Shown here one piece after another: positions 45,001 through 57,639 of a DNA stretch of 64,000 bases. The position numbers and the translations under genes are program-made. Every line of letters starts with the position of its first letter. The first letter of the stretch is position 1. The stretch is from Tanypteryx hageni (lineage: Eukaryota > Arthropoda > Insecta > Odonata > Petaluridae): assembly GCA_028673005.1 (NCBI GenBank), contig CM054113.1:175133956-175197955 (forward strand), read 5' to 3'. The notes under the pieces were generated by a model. It did not search any database. It saw only the letters and a program-made list of their open reading frames with translations, and had not been told where the DNA came from.

Positions 45001-47313
45001 AGCCTAAAAAGAATCACTCGAAAAAACAATAACTTATCTTATTGTTAGATGCATATCTTCAATTAGCATAAGATGCCATTCTATAATTCGTTTTCAGCCA
45101 TAAGACGAGCTCGGAAATTCATAAGTAAATTAGACTTGGTGATGATTATATGGACTCGAAATTTCTTTGAAATTTTTTATTTTTTCAAAATACGTTGTGT
45201 TTATTTTCATGAAATTTTGATTGTTAGATATTAGGCATTTTAAAAATGATCATAAGGATCGACGATGGAGATTTCTTAATCTATTTTAATTTCAGTCTGG
45301 TCATATATAATTCAGCGTGTAGTATTTTATCTTTCTTTCTAACATTTTTTTAGGTTGCTTTAGTTTTTTAAAAAGAAACAATCATAAATTACGACAGCAC
45401 TCTTGACTCCAGACAAAGAAACGCCGGTCATTTTTTCCTACCTAGTCCCTGCGAAATCCCGGCATAACTCTGTCGGAAAAACTATTCCGAACGTCCTGCT
45501 TTGAAATCAGCGGAGTGATTTGGCAGTGCCTTATCCGCAGTCTCCCTCCCCCTCGACATACTGCACATATATCCTTCCGTTAACATTTTACGTGGGAAGC
45601 ACGGACAATGATCTCGTTGTGAAGCTATGAACAATGACTTCAAACAATACGAAATCCTTTATTTTTTCTGGAGAGGAAGTGTTAGCCGCCGCGAGAATGA
45701 CTTTTTCCCATTTATGTTGCTCGAATAGTTTTTCTTTCCTTTTCTCTTGGCGTGTGTGTGTGTTTGTATATGGGTACCTTAGAAACGCTTCTAAGCGGCT
45801 CTTGGGACGCTTCCTAGCTGATAAACGCATTGTATTCGTCATGGAAAAAACATTCACGCCTACATCGCAAAATACTTCGGCGGTTTTCGATTTTTATCAT
45901 CGATGTCAACGTGGAAAAAAATCGGCATTAAAGGTGTTAAATTGAACTGAGATTTCACCATTGGAAAAACGTAACACTTTTTTTTTACTGTGATATAATA
46001 TCGGAGAATCAACACCAACAATGGCTACTTTGTAGTCTAAATGCGCGTCAGGTTTTCCTAACCTTTTTTATGGCTATCGAGGAGACATGTTTTGACAATC
46101 TGAAACGGTACAACAAACCCTACAGTTCGGACAATTTGCTAAAAAATATGCGGTTGGATCCAGGCGGGAAAGGCAAAGATACTATTATGACGCATTCGTA
46201 ACGCCCTAACTCAGGTAAATTTAAATGAGTTTGCGACAACCTGAGAACATCACGAGCGTCGTGACCAAAGGAGAGATCTCTGTAGATGAGCATGTAACCA
46301 GCCTGCAATTTGCACCTGTCACAACTTTCGACACGCTTCTTCTGTATTTTTTCATCCTCTCTCTTTTGACCGGCATTTGTCTTTTTAGAGTGCATCTGTC
46401 ACTTTCGAAACTCTCGTGATCTTTGTAAGGTAAGAAAGCGAAGTGACATGTGAGGTTTTACCCAGCTGAGGTATTTTTTAATTATATAAAAATTTCCTGC
46501 GGTTTCTCTCTCTCTCTCTCGAATCTTCATCACCAAAGAATATTTTGAAACGTGTCCGGTTACTTATCGTTGAATCTTAAGGGCTAATTTGGAAAGGATT
46601 CCTCCATAACTGTAATTTGAGATATTTAATAACATTATTAAAGACCAAGAAAGTATTCTTACCAAGGGCTTTTAAAGTTTTTTATAAGAATTTAAATTTA
46701 TAAATTAGCTTTGGATATAATTCATCAGTTTTTACTTTGTTCAAGAAATACTTCATCAAATAAGAAGATAACTCTATTTTAATATAGCTTTGTGATTCTT
46801 ATTACTTCGATTAACTTTTAATCTGAAACTTTTGCCAAATTCTAGCTCCAAATAACTAGAAGTAAACATTGTGAATCAATATAATTATCGACAGCCGTAG
46901 TTGCAGCAATATCGAATAAATATCATGCAGAGAAAGTAACTTTTAACACTTCTATAGAACAGGAGATTTCATACTGTGTTCCATGAAACTCATAGGGTTG
47001 GCGGTGTTCACTGATAAACAGAATAATTACATTTTCCAACATATACCTACTCAAAGCATCGCCTCTTGGTTATTTTTGCAAGGAAATTTAAAACATATAA
47101 GCGTTCCGTTGCTTCAGAAAGTTTCAAACGACCTACTTAAATACTAAGCAACGGTTGGTTATGCTTTTTATGAAGAGGAACTTCTTTTCTTCACAATTTC
47201 CTATCACTTGTAACTTAACTTTGATTAAGAGTCTTATTCCTTATGTTATTCTGTAGCTAAGTTTTCAGTCTTTGTCTGCAAGTGGTCGTGCAATAACGCA
47301 TTTTAGTTAGATT
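45001..47313. other. No gene recognised
   Basis: Short opposed frames at 45588-45945 and 46120-46419 have no domains. The rest is AT-rich, with a small (TC)n run at 46507. Confidence 0.4.
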
Positions 47314-47321
47314 AGTTAGAT

Positions 47322-47614
47322 CAGTGGTTTTCAACCGGTGTGTCGTGACACTTTAAAGTGTCGCGAAAATTTAGAAAAAAGGTCAAGCTTTGTCGCGAAA
47401 ATTAGAAAAAATTAAAATACAGCGCATACGGAATTTTTTTTTGGCTACTCATGCGCTGCCATTGTTTCGGGGCAGCAGTTAGTGTTAAATAAGGGATTTT
47501 TAAGTATTTTTGTTATGTTTTAAAGAATAAATTTGACTTTTATTTCATGGTGTGTCGCGGGAGCTGGATCATTTAAAAAGCGTGTCGCCAAAGCAAAAAT
47601 GTTGAAAAACACTG
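47322..47614. mobile_element. hAT MITE, 293 bp
   Basis: Begins CAGTGGTTTTCAACCGGTGT and ends TGTTGAAAAACACTG, good hAT-type inverted ends, each followed inward by GTGTCGCG/GTGTCGCC motifs. Flanks AGTTAGAT (47314-47321) and GGTTAGAG (47615-47622) agree at 6 of 8 bases. No coding capacity. Confidence 0.75.
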
Positions 47615-47622
47615 GGTTAGAG

Positions 47623-48135
47623 GGCTCGAGGGCTTTTCCTCATCACCCTTAATTACGTGTGACTTATACGCCAGAGGACAACAAACGTTTTAATATAAGT
47701 AGCACATGAGGGTTAAATATATTATATTTGAGACGACCACATACAACATCTCAAATGACTAATCGGGCCGAGTGAAAATTTTAATGAGCTATTTCAGTGG
47801 TTTTTCCGAATGCTTCAACGTGTTATACGCCCAATATTAAAAAAGCGTATTACTTCCACTTATTCGAAAAATATAGTTTATATTTCAATGATAATTTCTG
47901 ATGTCACCTAACGTAAATGACATGTACAAACGTAACTAATTACGTTCCTTCCCAGAGTGAAAGCAGAGATATAGCGTGTGTGTCACAAAAGAGAGAGAAG
48001 CAGCTTTTATTTCCAGTGCGTAAAACTAATTAGATCGTTAGGGTCTCCGCGCAATTTAATATAATGAACTCCTAGCGACCTCTTCCTCGATCATTCCGCA
48101 ACGCTGAGGAAACGGTGCGATGCGAGAAATCAATA
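47623..48135. other. No feature recognised
   Basis: Mixed sequence without domain-bearing frames. Confidence 0.4.
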
Positions 48136-48238
48136 GGAGGGAGGGAGGGGAGGAGGGTAGGTGGGGGGGGGGAGGCGAGGAGGGCAGGGGATGAGGGGGA
48201 GGAGAGGAGGGGGAGGGGAGGAGGGGGAGAGGGGAAGA

Positions 48239-48325
<87 letters not shown>
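48136..48325. repeat. G-rich tract with quadruplex potential, then (GT)n(GA)n
   Basis: 48136-48236 has many G runs of 3-9 bases separated by short spacers (AGGGAGGG, GGTGGGGGGGGG, GAGGGGGAGG). It is followed by a (GT)n run and about 34 GA units. The plus-strand frame across it is compositional. Confidence 0.9.
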
Positions 48326-48326
<1 letters not shown>

Positions 48327-49284
48327 GAGAGCGTGGGAGAGTATTTTTTTATTTCAATAGAGGCCAGTTGAGGAGTGAAACGTGTGTTACCGTAACGCGG
48401 GTCGCGGGTAACTGGAGCGAAGCAAATGAAAGTGACGTCGAGACGCGTAACTGCGAGCTTATGTATGCCGTCCCGACGGAAGATCGCGCCTAATAAAATC
48501 CACTAAGCTAGATTTCGGATTCAGGTTTAAATGGTTACGATGTAAAGTGGATGTTTTTCTCCGGGCTCCTTAAAAATCCATACGAGACGAAAATTCTGAA
48601 ATAATGTTTCGTAATCGGTTACGACCGTTGCATTCTAAAACGTATGCTATTGTTGAGGTCCATGGACTCGCCTAGATTGGAATCTTTGTTAATCTGTATC
48701 TCGGCTGGAGATTTTAATCTCGTGTCTATCCTTTGTTATACGTCACGATTGACTGTCTCTTAGGTTTATTTTGGCATGGAAAAATAACATTGAGCTTGTG
48801 ACCGCCACAGTAATTACCTCATCCAATATGGTGCTCTAATAATTTGACATCAGTGGCACTTTATCAGTTAATCAGTGAAGCATGATCATTTTAATTAACA
48901 AAAAAATCACGCAGGGAAACTTCTTTTCAATCAGATCGCGTAAAGTTGCCTTCACCGCTGAAAGAATTGCATGGCGGCGATTTCAACGGGAACCAAGTTT
49001 CTCATTTAGTAAGTATTAATTTTATTGAAAATATTCATTAATAACAATTCTACAGTTGGGCGGGTTTTTGTGTCACCCAACCCTATGTGTATCACTCAAG
49101 GCATCTTCTCGTACCCATCTCACTCGATTAATGCATCTGATATTACTTTTCTCTTCCTGAAATAATGATCAAGAAAAAAATTTGTGACATCATTGTCTAT
49201 GGTGGAGAGTCATTGGGAAAGCAAACAAACAATTGATTCACATAAAAAAGGAGTCAAAAAATAAATTTGTTGAATATACATATT
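48326..49284. other. No gene recognised
   Basis: Mixed AT-rich sequence downstream of cuticle gene B; no exon or repeat recognised. Confidence 0.4.
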
Positions 49285-49290
49285 TTTATT
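49285..49290 (-). terminator. Candidate poly(A) signal of cuticle gene B
   Basis: AATAAA on the minus strand, about 203 bp past the stop codon at 49493. Confidence 0.55.
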
Positions 49291-49492
49291 AAAAATTATT
49301 GTAATTATACAAAATGGATATAAACGCGAGAAAAATATCAATATAAAAACAAGCGGATACGTTTTTTATGACGACTACAACCTTGTTGAGAAACTAGGTT
49401 AACGCAGCTAAAATATTTTTCTAAGGAGATCCTTCTCATGTTAAAAAAAGTCAACGAAGGACATCTTGCTTATTTAGGATGCGTCGATCCCT

Positions 49493-51129
49493 TCAGTGAT
49501 GACTTCCGTATCCTCCTCCCCCGCCGTAACCTCCTCCACCCTCGTGACTGTGCGCGTGGATGTACACCGGAACTTTCTTGTAAACGGGAACGGGATGGGG
49601 AACCGGGACCTTCACGGGAACGTGGACGGGAACGGGGACCGGCTTTGGGACGTGAACGGGGACTGGGTGAGGCACGTGGACTTGCACCGGGATGTGCACC
49701 GGATAGAGAACCTTCTTTTCAACCGGGTAAGGCACGGGTTTCTCCACGGGGACGGGAACGGGTTTTTCCACCGGGACAGGATAGTGCTTTATCACGGGAA
49801 CAGGAACGGGGTGCAGAACTGGGACCCTGACGTGCTTCACGACGGGAACGGGGACGGGATGCGGGACGGGAACGTGCAATTCCTTGGTGATCGTGATGGT
49901 CTTCTTATGTCCGTATTCGCCGCCTCCGAAGCTTCCTGATTCGAGGCCTAAGTGTCCTCCGATGCCTCCTCCGTAGCCTCCGCCGCCTCCGAATCCGCCA
50001 CCGTGACCGCCGCCGTAGCCTAAGCCGAAGACACCCCTCTTCTCTGGCTGATTGCCCTGGTCATCCTTAACTACACCCGCCGAAGCGAAGGTGACTGCTG
50101 CAGCCAAGAGGCAGACCAATGTCTTGAGGAGTAAGAAATAGAGCAACTGTACAATAATAATGGAATAGCTTACATTAAGCGTGCGAATTACTGGAATGAT
50201 TGCTTAAATTACGGTTTTTAATTCAACAGCAAGTCTGAAAGGGGTAATAATTCTCCGATACTGGATTAATCAGAGCAATGCCCAGTTGGGGATCCATTTT
50301 GGATCTTCATTATTGGTACATAGAAACTAATTACTCCGAGGATTTGTAAGTCAGATTAGATCTATGTTTAGATCATTGAGGTTTAATTAAGTCCGTTTAT
50401 TGGGATGATAACCGAAATAAAAATTGATAAAAATCCTTGCTAATACGAAGAGTAGTTAACCATTGTGAGGATAAGAGGCTTTTCGTACAAACCGAAAGGT
50501 TACAAATAAGAGAACATTGCAAAACTCTTTTATTCTATAAGAATACGGGGAAGTGCATACTTTCTCTTTCATGCCCTTATTCGTAGGGGATATTATTCCT
50601 CGCCAGGGACTGCACTCGCTCATTCACAAACACACCGGGTATAGGCGAAGTTATTCCATGCCAGGGACCATAATACACACGCACACAAACTGTGAGGCAT
50701 TTTCTGTAAACTCCTAAATGCTTATTTCGATTTCAACCGCACCACCATCAGTAGGATAATGACTATCTTTAAATATAAAAAATTGCGCATATCTGTAAGT
50801 TAGAGTCGTACCTCCATAACTCGAACTCTGAATAGAGGTACAGTGGTTCCAGTTGTAGAGTTTCATGATATTTATGAGATTATTACGGGAAAATATACTC
50901 CTCAAGTTGACAATATTCATAGACGCAGTCGAATATAAATAATTCGCACCTCAAGGGAAGACAGAAGAAGTTCGAGTTAGAGAATTTTATTTTAACCCAT
51001 ATGAACACGAACGCAAAAAAATCTACTTGGACCCATTGGTGGATTGAGACTGTTTTTGTATATATACACGTATATTTACGTGAAAAGATCAAAAATAAAT
51101 TTCTCGCGCTACAATACCTTCACGTCCAT
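49493..51129 (-). CDS. CPLCP-like cuticle protein B (Pro-Val and Gly-Tyr rich)
   Basis: A secreted structural protein of 213 residues, paralogue of genes A and C. Exon 1 (51118-51129) encodes MDVK and ends at GTATTG, a weaker donor than GTAAGG of the paralogues. The intron is 995 bp. Exon 2 (49493-50122) begins ACATTG after CCTCAAG. Residues 1-19 form the signal peptide. E-K-R-G lies at 31-34. A Gly-rich block follows to about residue 76. The Pro-Val domain (about 78-198) opens KTITITKELHVPVPHPVPVP and repeats PVPVPVEKPVP and VHIPVQVHVPHPVPVH. The tail GGGGYGGGGGYGSHH is much shorter than the octad tail of gene A. His replaces many of the Gln residues of gene A. Reading through the intron would hit TAG two codons on, so splicing is required. 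Confidence 0.87.
50790..51000. mobile_element. pogo-like fragment in intron of gene B
   Basis: GTACCTC..GAGGTAC inverted ends enclose ATAACTCGAACTC (50808-50840). TACAGTGGTTCCAG and TTCGAGTTAGAGAATTTTA follow. These are pogo/Tigger-type terminal phrases, like those at 24.8 kb. No transposase. Confidence 0.4.
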
Positions 51130-51171
51130 GACCGTGGATGCTCCCTTTCGCGATCTGCGACTGCTGAGGAG

Positions 51172-51203
51172 TGACTGACTAAGATCCGCACTTCCTTTTT
51201 ATA
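51172..51203 (-). promoter_or_regulatory. Core promoter of cuticle gene B
   Basis: TATAAAAAGG (51194-51203, minus strand) lies 31 bp upstream of the A in AGTCACTCC (A at 51172). An alternative TCAGT initiator A is at 51176. The 5' UTR would be about 43-47 nt. Confidence 0.7.
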
Positions 51204-52344
51204 GCAATCTTTCAGCCATATTCCGTTTCTTTCCGCCCTTTAATTCATTTTCACCCCTTAACCATCATCCGGTACTTTCTCCGCTCACCCCAAATCCCTT
51301 ACTTATCAGCCGCAAACCCTCCATTACTGGGAGACACGCTCTTCCTCGTACCTGTCTGACTCTCTCGCCCGTATCCTCCGGCCAACTTGCATCTGCACGG
51401 CTGTAGCAAAAAGTATTTTCTCGGTTAGTTATTAAAAAAAACAAAAGAAACGAAAAAAAACATCTTGAGGTTGCTAGAATATAAAATTAACACCTCAATG
51501 CATAATTCAATAGACAGATATCGTGCTAAATGGATAAAATCTAATCAACTAAATAAGTACTTAAAGTTCAAATGGAAAAAGTAAGCACTTACTCAAGTAA
51601 TCCCAACAGTCGCGAAAATTTTATGAAAGACCATAAGCGCTTTAGAATCTGCCATCGGTACATATCACTGACGAAGACTGTCTGGAGGCCGAAATGTGCG
51701 TTTTTGTTCATTACTTTATAAATGGCTATCGGAGAGTAAGTAATTATTTTGCTAGTTTGGTTTTGAAGCACTTGTTTTGTCAATTTGCAGTACTCAGTTT
51801 GACATTTTGATCCTGTCTCTCAGATAGCTAACCTGAACTTTAATCTTATTTTCAGAAATGGCCGAAAATGCATTATGTTTGTTCAAAACATTCCCTTGAT
51901 TTAGGCTAAAAATCATTAATTTTTTGATAGATTGAGCAATAATTTATTTTGTATGGGAATATTTACGTCTGTAATATGACTTATCTGGAAATAAAGTTTT
52001 TACTGTTAAAGAATCAGCAGTTCGGTAAATGCTCCGCAAAAGTCTCTGCCCGAAGATAATTCCAGACATTAACATCGCGGCAAATCAAACATCTCAAATT
52101 GATTCATGCATATGACTTATCGCTTTCTTATAGGATGTGCATTTTCCCCATTTCCTCTTAGGCGTCCTTCCGCTGCTTTCTTCGTCAACGCAGCCGCCTT
52201 CGAGCAGCTTTTACTCAATCTTTTGGTTTATTAACTTTTTCATCATCCTGTTTCGTGTTTTTCAATCCATTTCCCATTAAAAACTCACTCATTACATCCG
52301 CTCTTGTTATTATACCAATTTAAGTCGCTGGTTAATGTAGGATG
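51204..52344. other. Upstream of cuticle gene B; nothing specific recognised
   Basis: AT-rich with short minus-strand frames lacking domains. It presumably contains regulatory DNA for gene B. Confidence 0.4.
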
Positions 52345-52460
52345 GACTGTGCTGCTTGCAGGATTCGGACCACCTCACCTGAGATAATCATCGGTTAAGA
52401 CGAGTGATTTACTCACCTCGGTCACCAGATCTACGCGTTAGCGCTGCGATAAATGTTAAT
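52345..52460 (-). repeat. tRNA-like SINE fragment
   Basis: The minus strand reads CGCAGCGCTAACGCG, then CTGGTGACCGAGGTGAG, then GGTCCGAATCC. These have the order and style of insect tRNA-derived SINE heads (A-box and B-box like). No cloverleaf forms. Confidence 0.35.
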
Positions 52461-53284
52461 TTGAATTCGCGTGGGAAGATAGATATATAGTATTAGTGGC
52501 ATTTTTCATATTTATTTATTTTTTAATTATGTTTTTCTTTAGTTGTTTAGTTGTATAATGTCAATATATTGACAACAGTTATCACATTATTTCTACTATA
52601 TAACCTTAGCTTTCTATTTCTGTGTTAATTTGTTGAAGCGAATCTTAACAAATTACAAGCGTCTATACTAGCAACGAGATTAAACAAACTTTTGTCATTG
52701 TTCGTGGTGTAATAGAAGTCTCTTTATTTTAATGTGGATTTGTATTGATACGAGCATTCCTAAGTTATTTGAAGGGATATTTATTCTAATAATTGTAAGT
52801 TTTTATTTATCGTAAATATTTTTGATAGTAAGTTTTTATTTATAAACTTTTTATCTTTATTCATTTAAGATTATTCTGAAAACTGTTTTCCCTATGAAAA
52901 TGCCATTGAAAACCTCGTTGGTGATCAACAGTTTCACTCCTACTAGTATCTAAAGCTGAATTACTCTGAACTAGCAGTATATTTTCGTTGATTTTAAGCA
53001 ATATGAATGGATAAGTCAGTATATTCATTAATGAAACAAAAGATACTATCAAACTTCTTACTACTTATATACCAAACATTCTTACGTTTGCCACTGACAA
53101 TGAGTTCTCTAATTCTGTCTGCCATTCTCTCAACTGTAAAAAGGTTAAAGGTTAAATATAGAGACTCCCACATCATTCAACAGCTGGTAGACACTTTTGC
53201 AACTTTTTACGCCCATGCAAGCAGAAAGGTTATCATAATTATATTATGGAGTTTATTCATATTAAAGTATTAACTATATAATTC
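52461..53284. other. No feature recognised
   Basis: AT-rich. The opposed frames at 52861-53273 (60-88 codons) have no domain. Confidence 0.4.
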
Positions 53285-53830
53285 ATTCATTCATCATGCT
53301 TCTGTCCGAAGACAGGTTTTAACTGAATCGCTGCCTCCATTTCTCTCTCTCCCTAGAAGCCTCTTTTATATCTCTATAAGTATTATATCCCTGCTTTATA
53401 TTATCTAATATTCCTATTCTTTTTCTCCCTCTTCCTCTTCTTCCACTAATTTTTCCTTCTAAGATCTTCCTTTATAAACACTGTCTTCTCAATATGTGCC
53501 CCATCCAATTTGCTTTTCTTTTCCTGATAGTTTTTATTAGCATCCTATCTTCTCCCACCATTTCTAATACTTCTTCATTTCTCTTCCTCTCTGTCCATTT
53601 CACTTTCATCATTCTCCTCCATACCCACATCTCAAAACTTTCTAAATATTTTTCCTCCTTTCTCCTTATCGTCCACGTCTCTGCACCATAAAGAGCTATG
53701 CTCCATATGTAGCATTTTGCTAATTTCTTCCTTGTTTCTAAATTTATTTTCTTGCTTGTGAGAGGAAATGTAACTATATAAAAGTTTGTTATAAAAATTC
53801 ATTTTCGCATCTTCACTTGTTTTCTTTTCC
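53285..53830 (-). pseudogene. LINE C-terminal and 3' UTR fragment
   Basis: On the minus strand broken frames encode the LINE C-terminus: LYGAETW-like at about 53690, RRMMKVKWTERKRNEEVLEM around 53550-53620, and KTVFIKEDLRRKISGRRGRG around 53440-53490. The 3' UTR ends with CCTGTCTTCGGACAG and a (TGAA)n tail at about 53285-53320. It is 5'-truncated and a different subfamily from the copy at 2.7 kb. Confidence 0.8.
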
Positions 53831-53939
53831 ACTCGACTACCCTTCAGCAATGGACAGTTGATCCATACATATTAACGTATAAACAGTGACATTTATTAAA
53901 TTCGTTTATTTTAAATTATACATGTAAAATATACCTGAA

Positions 53940-54170
53940 AGAAATTTTGACATTGCTTTTAGTATTTTTAACATGATAATGCTCTATTAATTTGTTTTCC
54001 AATTTTTATTTATCATTGATAAACTATGAACTACAAGTTGTATTTATGGTATGAGAATTCCTTGAAATGACGACCACGTACTGAAACATTTCATGTCAAT
54101 ATAAATAATCTATTCGGGAGGTCAACTTTGGGAAACCAGCCTGCATTAGTCCTGGTTTGGACTTCTGATT
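53940..54170 (-). repeat. Interspersed repeat R7, copy 2 (inverted)
   Basis: The reverse complement matches 43460-43690. Shared blocks include TTTGACATTGC/TTTAGTATTTT, CTCTATTAATTTGTTTTCCA, TTTGGGAAACCAGCCTGCAT and AGTCCTGGTTTGGACTTCT. Confidence 0.75.
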
Positions 54171-54193
54171 TAAAATCAAGAGTCAAATTTTAT

Positions 54194-54372
54194 CAGATGG
54201 TAGCCTAATGGTCATGCGTCAAGCAGATGCTTTCTTTGATGGATTTTCGAATTGTTACATATCCATTAATTCCTACGTAGTTTTGAATATTCCGTAATAA
54301 TGATGAAGTTTAATGTCCGAGTGTTCGTCATTGGGTATTCTGAGGTTAAGGTTCGAATCCTAGTCATGTCAG
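54194..54372 (+). repeat. tRNA-like boxes, possible interrupted SINE
   Basis: TAGCCTAATGGTCA (A box-like) at about 54203 and GGTTCGAATCC (B box-like) at 54350 are about 150 bp apart. That is too far for a normal tRNA promoter. An insertion splitting a SINE head would explain this, but is not proven. Confidence 0.25.
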
Positions 54373-55851
54373 ACATTTTCATTCATTTTAGTGCATATTC
54401 TACTACACAAACCTCTCTTTTATTTACCAGTGCTTTTTTCTAATGGAAGGTGGGCAAATAATTAAAAACCTACTAAGTACAACATTGATAAATATAGCTA
54501 CTAGTCGCGTGAAAAAGGACAATTAGTAGCTAATGAGTTAATAAAGATTTTAACTGATCTAATGTTTAACAATTGCGTGATGATTTTTTCAAGGAAATAA
54601 GATACCCGAAATGAGTATTGCATCTGTAGCAAATGAACGAACGGTGGCATTGTGTAATTGGGAGGCAGAATAGGGAGAGATACATGCAACAAGTATGGAA
54701 GAATGGGAGACCATCATGTGCTGGGTGTGAAGGAAATATTGGGTAATTTGTGATTGAAGAAAGAGATGGTAGGGGAGACTGGATCGTGAGAGAATGCTTG
54801 TCAATAGTGAAAGTCATTTTAACTAATTCCGTCGGAGAAACAGTGGACCGACACTAGATAAATCGACAAGGAACTAGATGGAGTAGAGAGAGAAATTAAG
54901 TAACAATCATGCAAAATTCCAAATCATGCAAATGAATTATTTAACTTACTAGGTTTTTCCGGAATAGAATTTCTTAAATGCTATCCTGCTAGTGTTCCAA
55001 GAGAGGGAAGAAAACATTTTAGAACCATTTTTTTCATCCCGATCAATGAAAAATGCCGACGAGAATAACAGAGGAGCTCTTTTCCAAGAATTTCACAATT
55101 ATATTTATTTTCTGCCTTATCTTGGTACGCATTAAAATGCTTCACATTGGAAATTTTAAAGTTAATTTTTTTTAGACAGGCAAACGTTGAAGATCCACAA
55201 TGCTCTCATGTGTTCATTTTACCTCACATCTTGTGTAGCGGAAATGATAATTTGCTACTGATGAATATTTTTATAGTCCAGTAAAATGATGAAACATACG
55301 CATAAAGTGGGCTCCTTTTTTGTTTATTTCCAGGAACAAATTCGGCCTTTAACTATTAACAACGTCATCGTAATTTGATTAATAATAAATAAGCAACGCC
55401 TTCGCGATCGAGACGATTCGCGTCGTTTTATATTTAGACTATTACGCCACATGAATACCTAAAACATGCCATGCACTTCTTGAACGTCAGCCGAAGTGCA
55501 ACGTTGGTCACTTCCATATTAAGCGCCGCCTCACCGGTTCGATGTTTTACTTAGCAAGGGCTCGGCGGAGACTGGTACGAGCTTTAATGAACCCGTCCAT
55601 TCCTTTCAAATGAGCTTGTGTTCGAGCGCCTGCTTAGTATTATAGTAGCTCGCTTTACGCCACGTAGAATAACATATTGCTTCTACGTTTTGTTTTTCTC
55701 TTGGCGTTCCAAAATCGTTTTAAAGCATAGTAAACTGTTTATTATGTGGCCATTTTAGCGCTCTCAGAAGAACTTCTTTTTTCTCTTTGAGCCGCAAATG
55801 TTTTCAGAGTTTTTTTGGCTGAACCATTAAATGATTTTAAATAATAGGATA
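54373..55851. other. No gene recognised
   Basis: Overlapping minus-strand frames at 54501-54817 have no domain. 55400-55660 is CpG-richer. Nothing could be supported. Confidence 0.4.
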
Positions 55852-56039
55852 CAGTCAAACCTCAATTTAGCACCGCCGTTAGTCCATCACTGACATTAGC
55901 GTTAAAGCAGGGGTGGAGGTATATCGAGATATTTGCTTGCTCTATATAATCATAAGATGGAAATTCTGTTCACGACGATTCATGGGTGGTATGTGGGGGT
56001 GGCACTATAGAAGGGGGACACTAAATCGGGGTTTGACTG
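55852..56039. mobile_element. pogo/Tigger-type MITE, 188 bp
   Basis: CAGTCAAACCTCAATTTAG at 55852 and its near-complement ending GGGGTTTGACTG at 56039 are clear pogo-type terminal inverted repeats. TA precedes the left end; the right flank reads CATA, a probable mutated TA. The middle opens a short frame with no domain. Confidence 0.75.
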
Positions 56040-57089
56040 CATATTGGAGTAGTTCAGAAAATGGCATTGAAAGGGCAAATGCTTCTATTAAAATAGAAAA
56101 CTAGTGTGGACGCGTATAAAATTAAACACTGTAGTAGTCTCTTGGAAAACGCGGGAGTTGTCTTCTTGAATAAGGGCGCGTTGGGCAAGACCGCGTACCG
56201 CAAAATCAATATCTTATGAACAAAATTACGTGTTCGTATGGACTACGAACTTTCTCACGTGACATGATAAGTAAAATTCAGTTAGAATTATTGTCTCTGT
56301 TGTCTTTGCATGCACCTTAAAACTATTGACGTATCTTCTGAAGTAGGCGTACTTACTTTGGAAAATTATTGTTGTTGAGAGTCTGTAAATCAAATAAAAC
56401 AGAGGAAATATGTACGCATCTTGCGTGCATACATGAAAAGCAGATGCGTCCTTTACGATTTATGTTATCATGTCAAAAAGATAAATATTAATGTATTAAT
56501 ATAATGTCTAAGAACTGAAAAATGAAATGCCAGTAGTGATGCCTAGGAAATATCAAATTTTTGGTTCACAGAATTATTTCATATTCGGTTGTAATTAATA
56601 AAACAATCGACACTTTTTTAAAACTTACCTCACTCGAATAGTAGTAATATAATTTTTATGTTCATTCCTTCGTCGTAAATTACCCAATTCGTTTAACATA
56701 CAAACGCTATGAAATACGAAAAGAAAACACGTATGTACGTTAATTTCTTCTTCGTAGATAATCCATTTCCCTTCATATACCAAATGTTGCCTGTGCAAGA
56801 AAGAAAATTAAATGTAAATAGGTATTTCAGCAGATATTGTTTACTTCAGTTGCCGTGAATATTGTCTTCGTTGACAACAAAAAACACGGGAAATTTTTCT
56901 TAGTCCAATGTGAATTAAGACTTTCTCGTTTGATTTTCTTGAAATTGGCTGCTCCTTCGATAGAAATGTACTGAACAAAACATATGCTATTTAACTATAT
57001 CTACATTTTTTTGTGAAAACGTTTTTGTTATAAGTGATATTCTACGAGATATAAAGAAAAGTTCATTTTGTCACCAGTAAAGTGCATTT
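56040..57089. other. No feature recognised
   Basis: AT-rich sequence, no domain-bearing frames. Confidence 0.4.
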
Positions 57090-57274
57090 CTAATTAAGCT
57101 ACGTGAACCATTTATATAATTTACTTATTTTATTTATCCTTATGTCCTAATACAAAATTTCATGAACATCCATCCGCCCAGTAGTTTTGCAGATGAAACA
57201 TGCGGACGGACGGACGGACGCACGGATACGACCTGCCATAAGGCGTTCTTTTTTACTTTTTGTAAAGAACGCCT
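57090..57274 (+). repeat. Repeat family R3, copy 2
   Basis: Ends ATGCGGACGGACGGACGGAC and a long hairpin AGGCGTTCTTT / AAAGAACGCCT (57241-57274), followed by AAAAA. 'AAATTTCATGAACATCC' matches the unit core of the 5.6-kb array. Only one unit is recognisable. Confidence 0.65.
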
Positions 57275-57639
57275 AAAAACCGGTACGACCGTGTCCATTC
57301 CCCCTAATTCAAATGCGCATCTTCTTGTGGAAAGATATCGTCATTTCTGAGAACGATAAAAGGTCACAAGAATATTTTCGGAAAATTGTTCTTGTGTTCC
57401 AGTGAATTAAACTAATGATGATTTACGAAAATAGAAAGAGATGCCTTCCTCGGATTTAAATCAGAATTGTAACTGAAAATTCGTGAATTTACAATGATTG
57501 CATTAACTTTATTTTTAAAAGCCCTTTTTAGGCGATGAAACTTTGCAATCTGGTATTACAACTATTATAACTATTATCTTAAAGTTTTAATAACATTTAT
57601 ATTAACTTATTTTTGTAATTTATTATTTATTCTTTTGTA
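57275..57639. other. No feature recognised
   Basis: AT-rich spacer between R3 and R5 copies. Confidence 0.4.

Noticed and set aside
48161..48493. 110-codon Gly/Arg/Glu-rich frame
   Set aside because: Translation of the G-rich and GA microsatellite tract.
49438..49939. Plus-strand open frames of 130 and 147 codons
   Set aside because: Antisense shadows of cuticle gene B exon 2.
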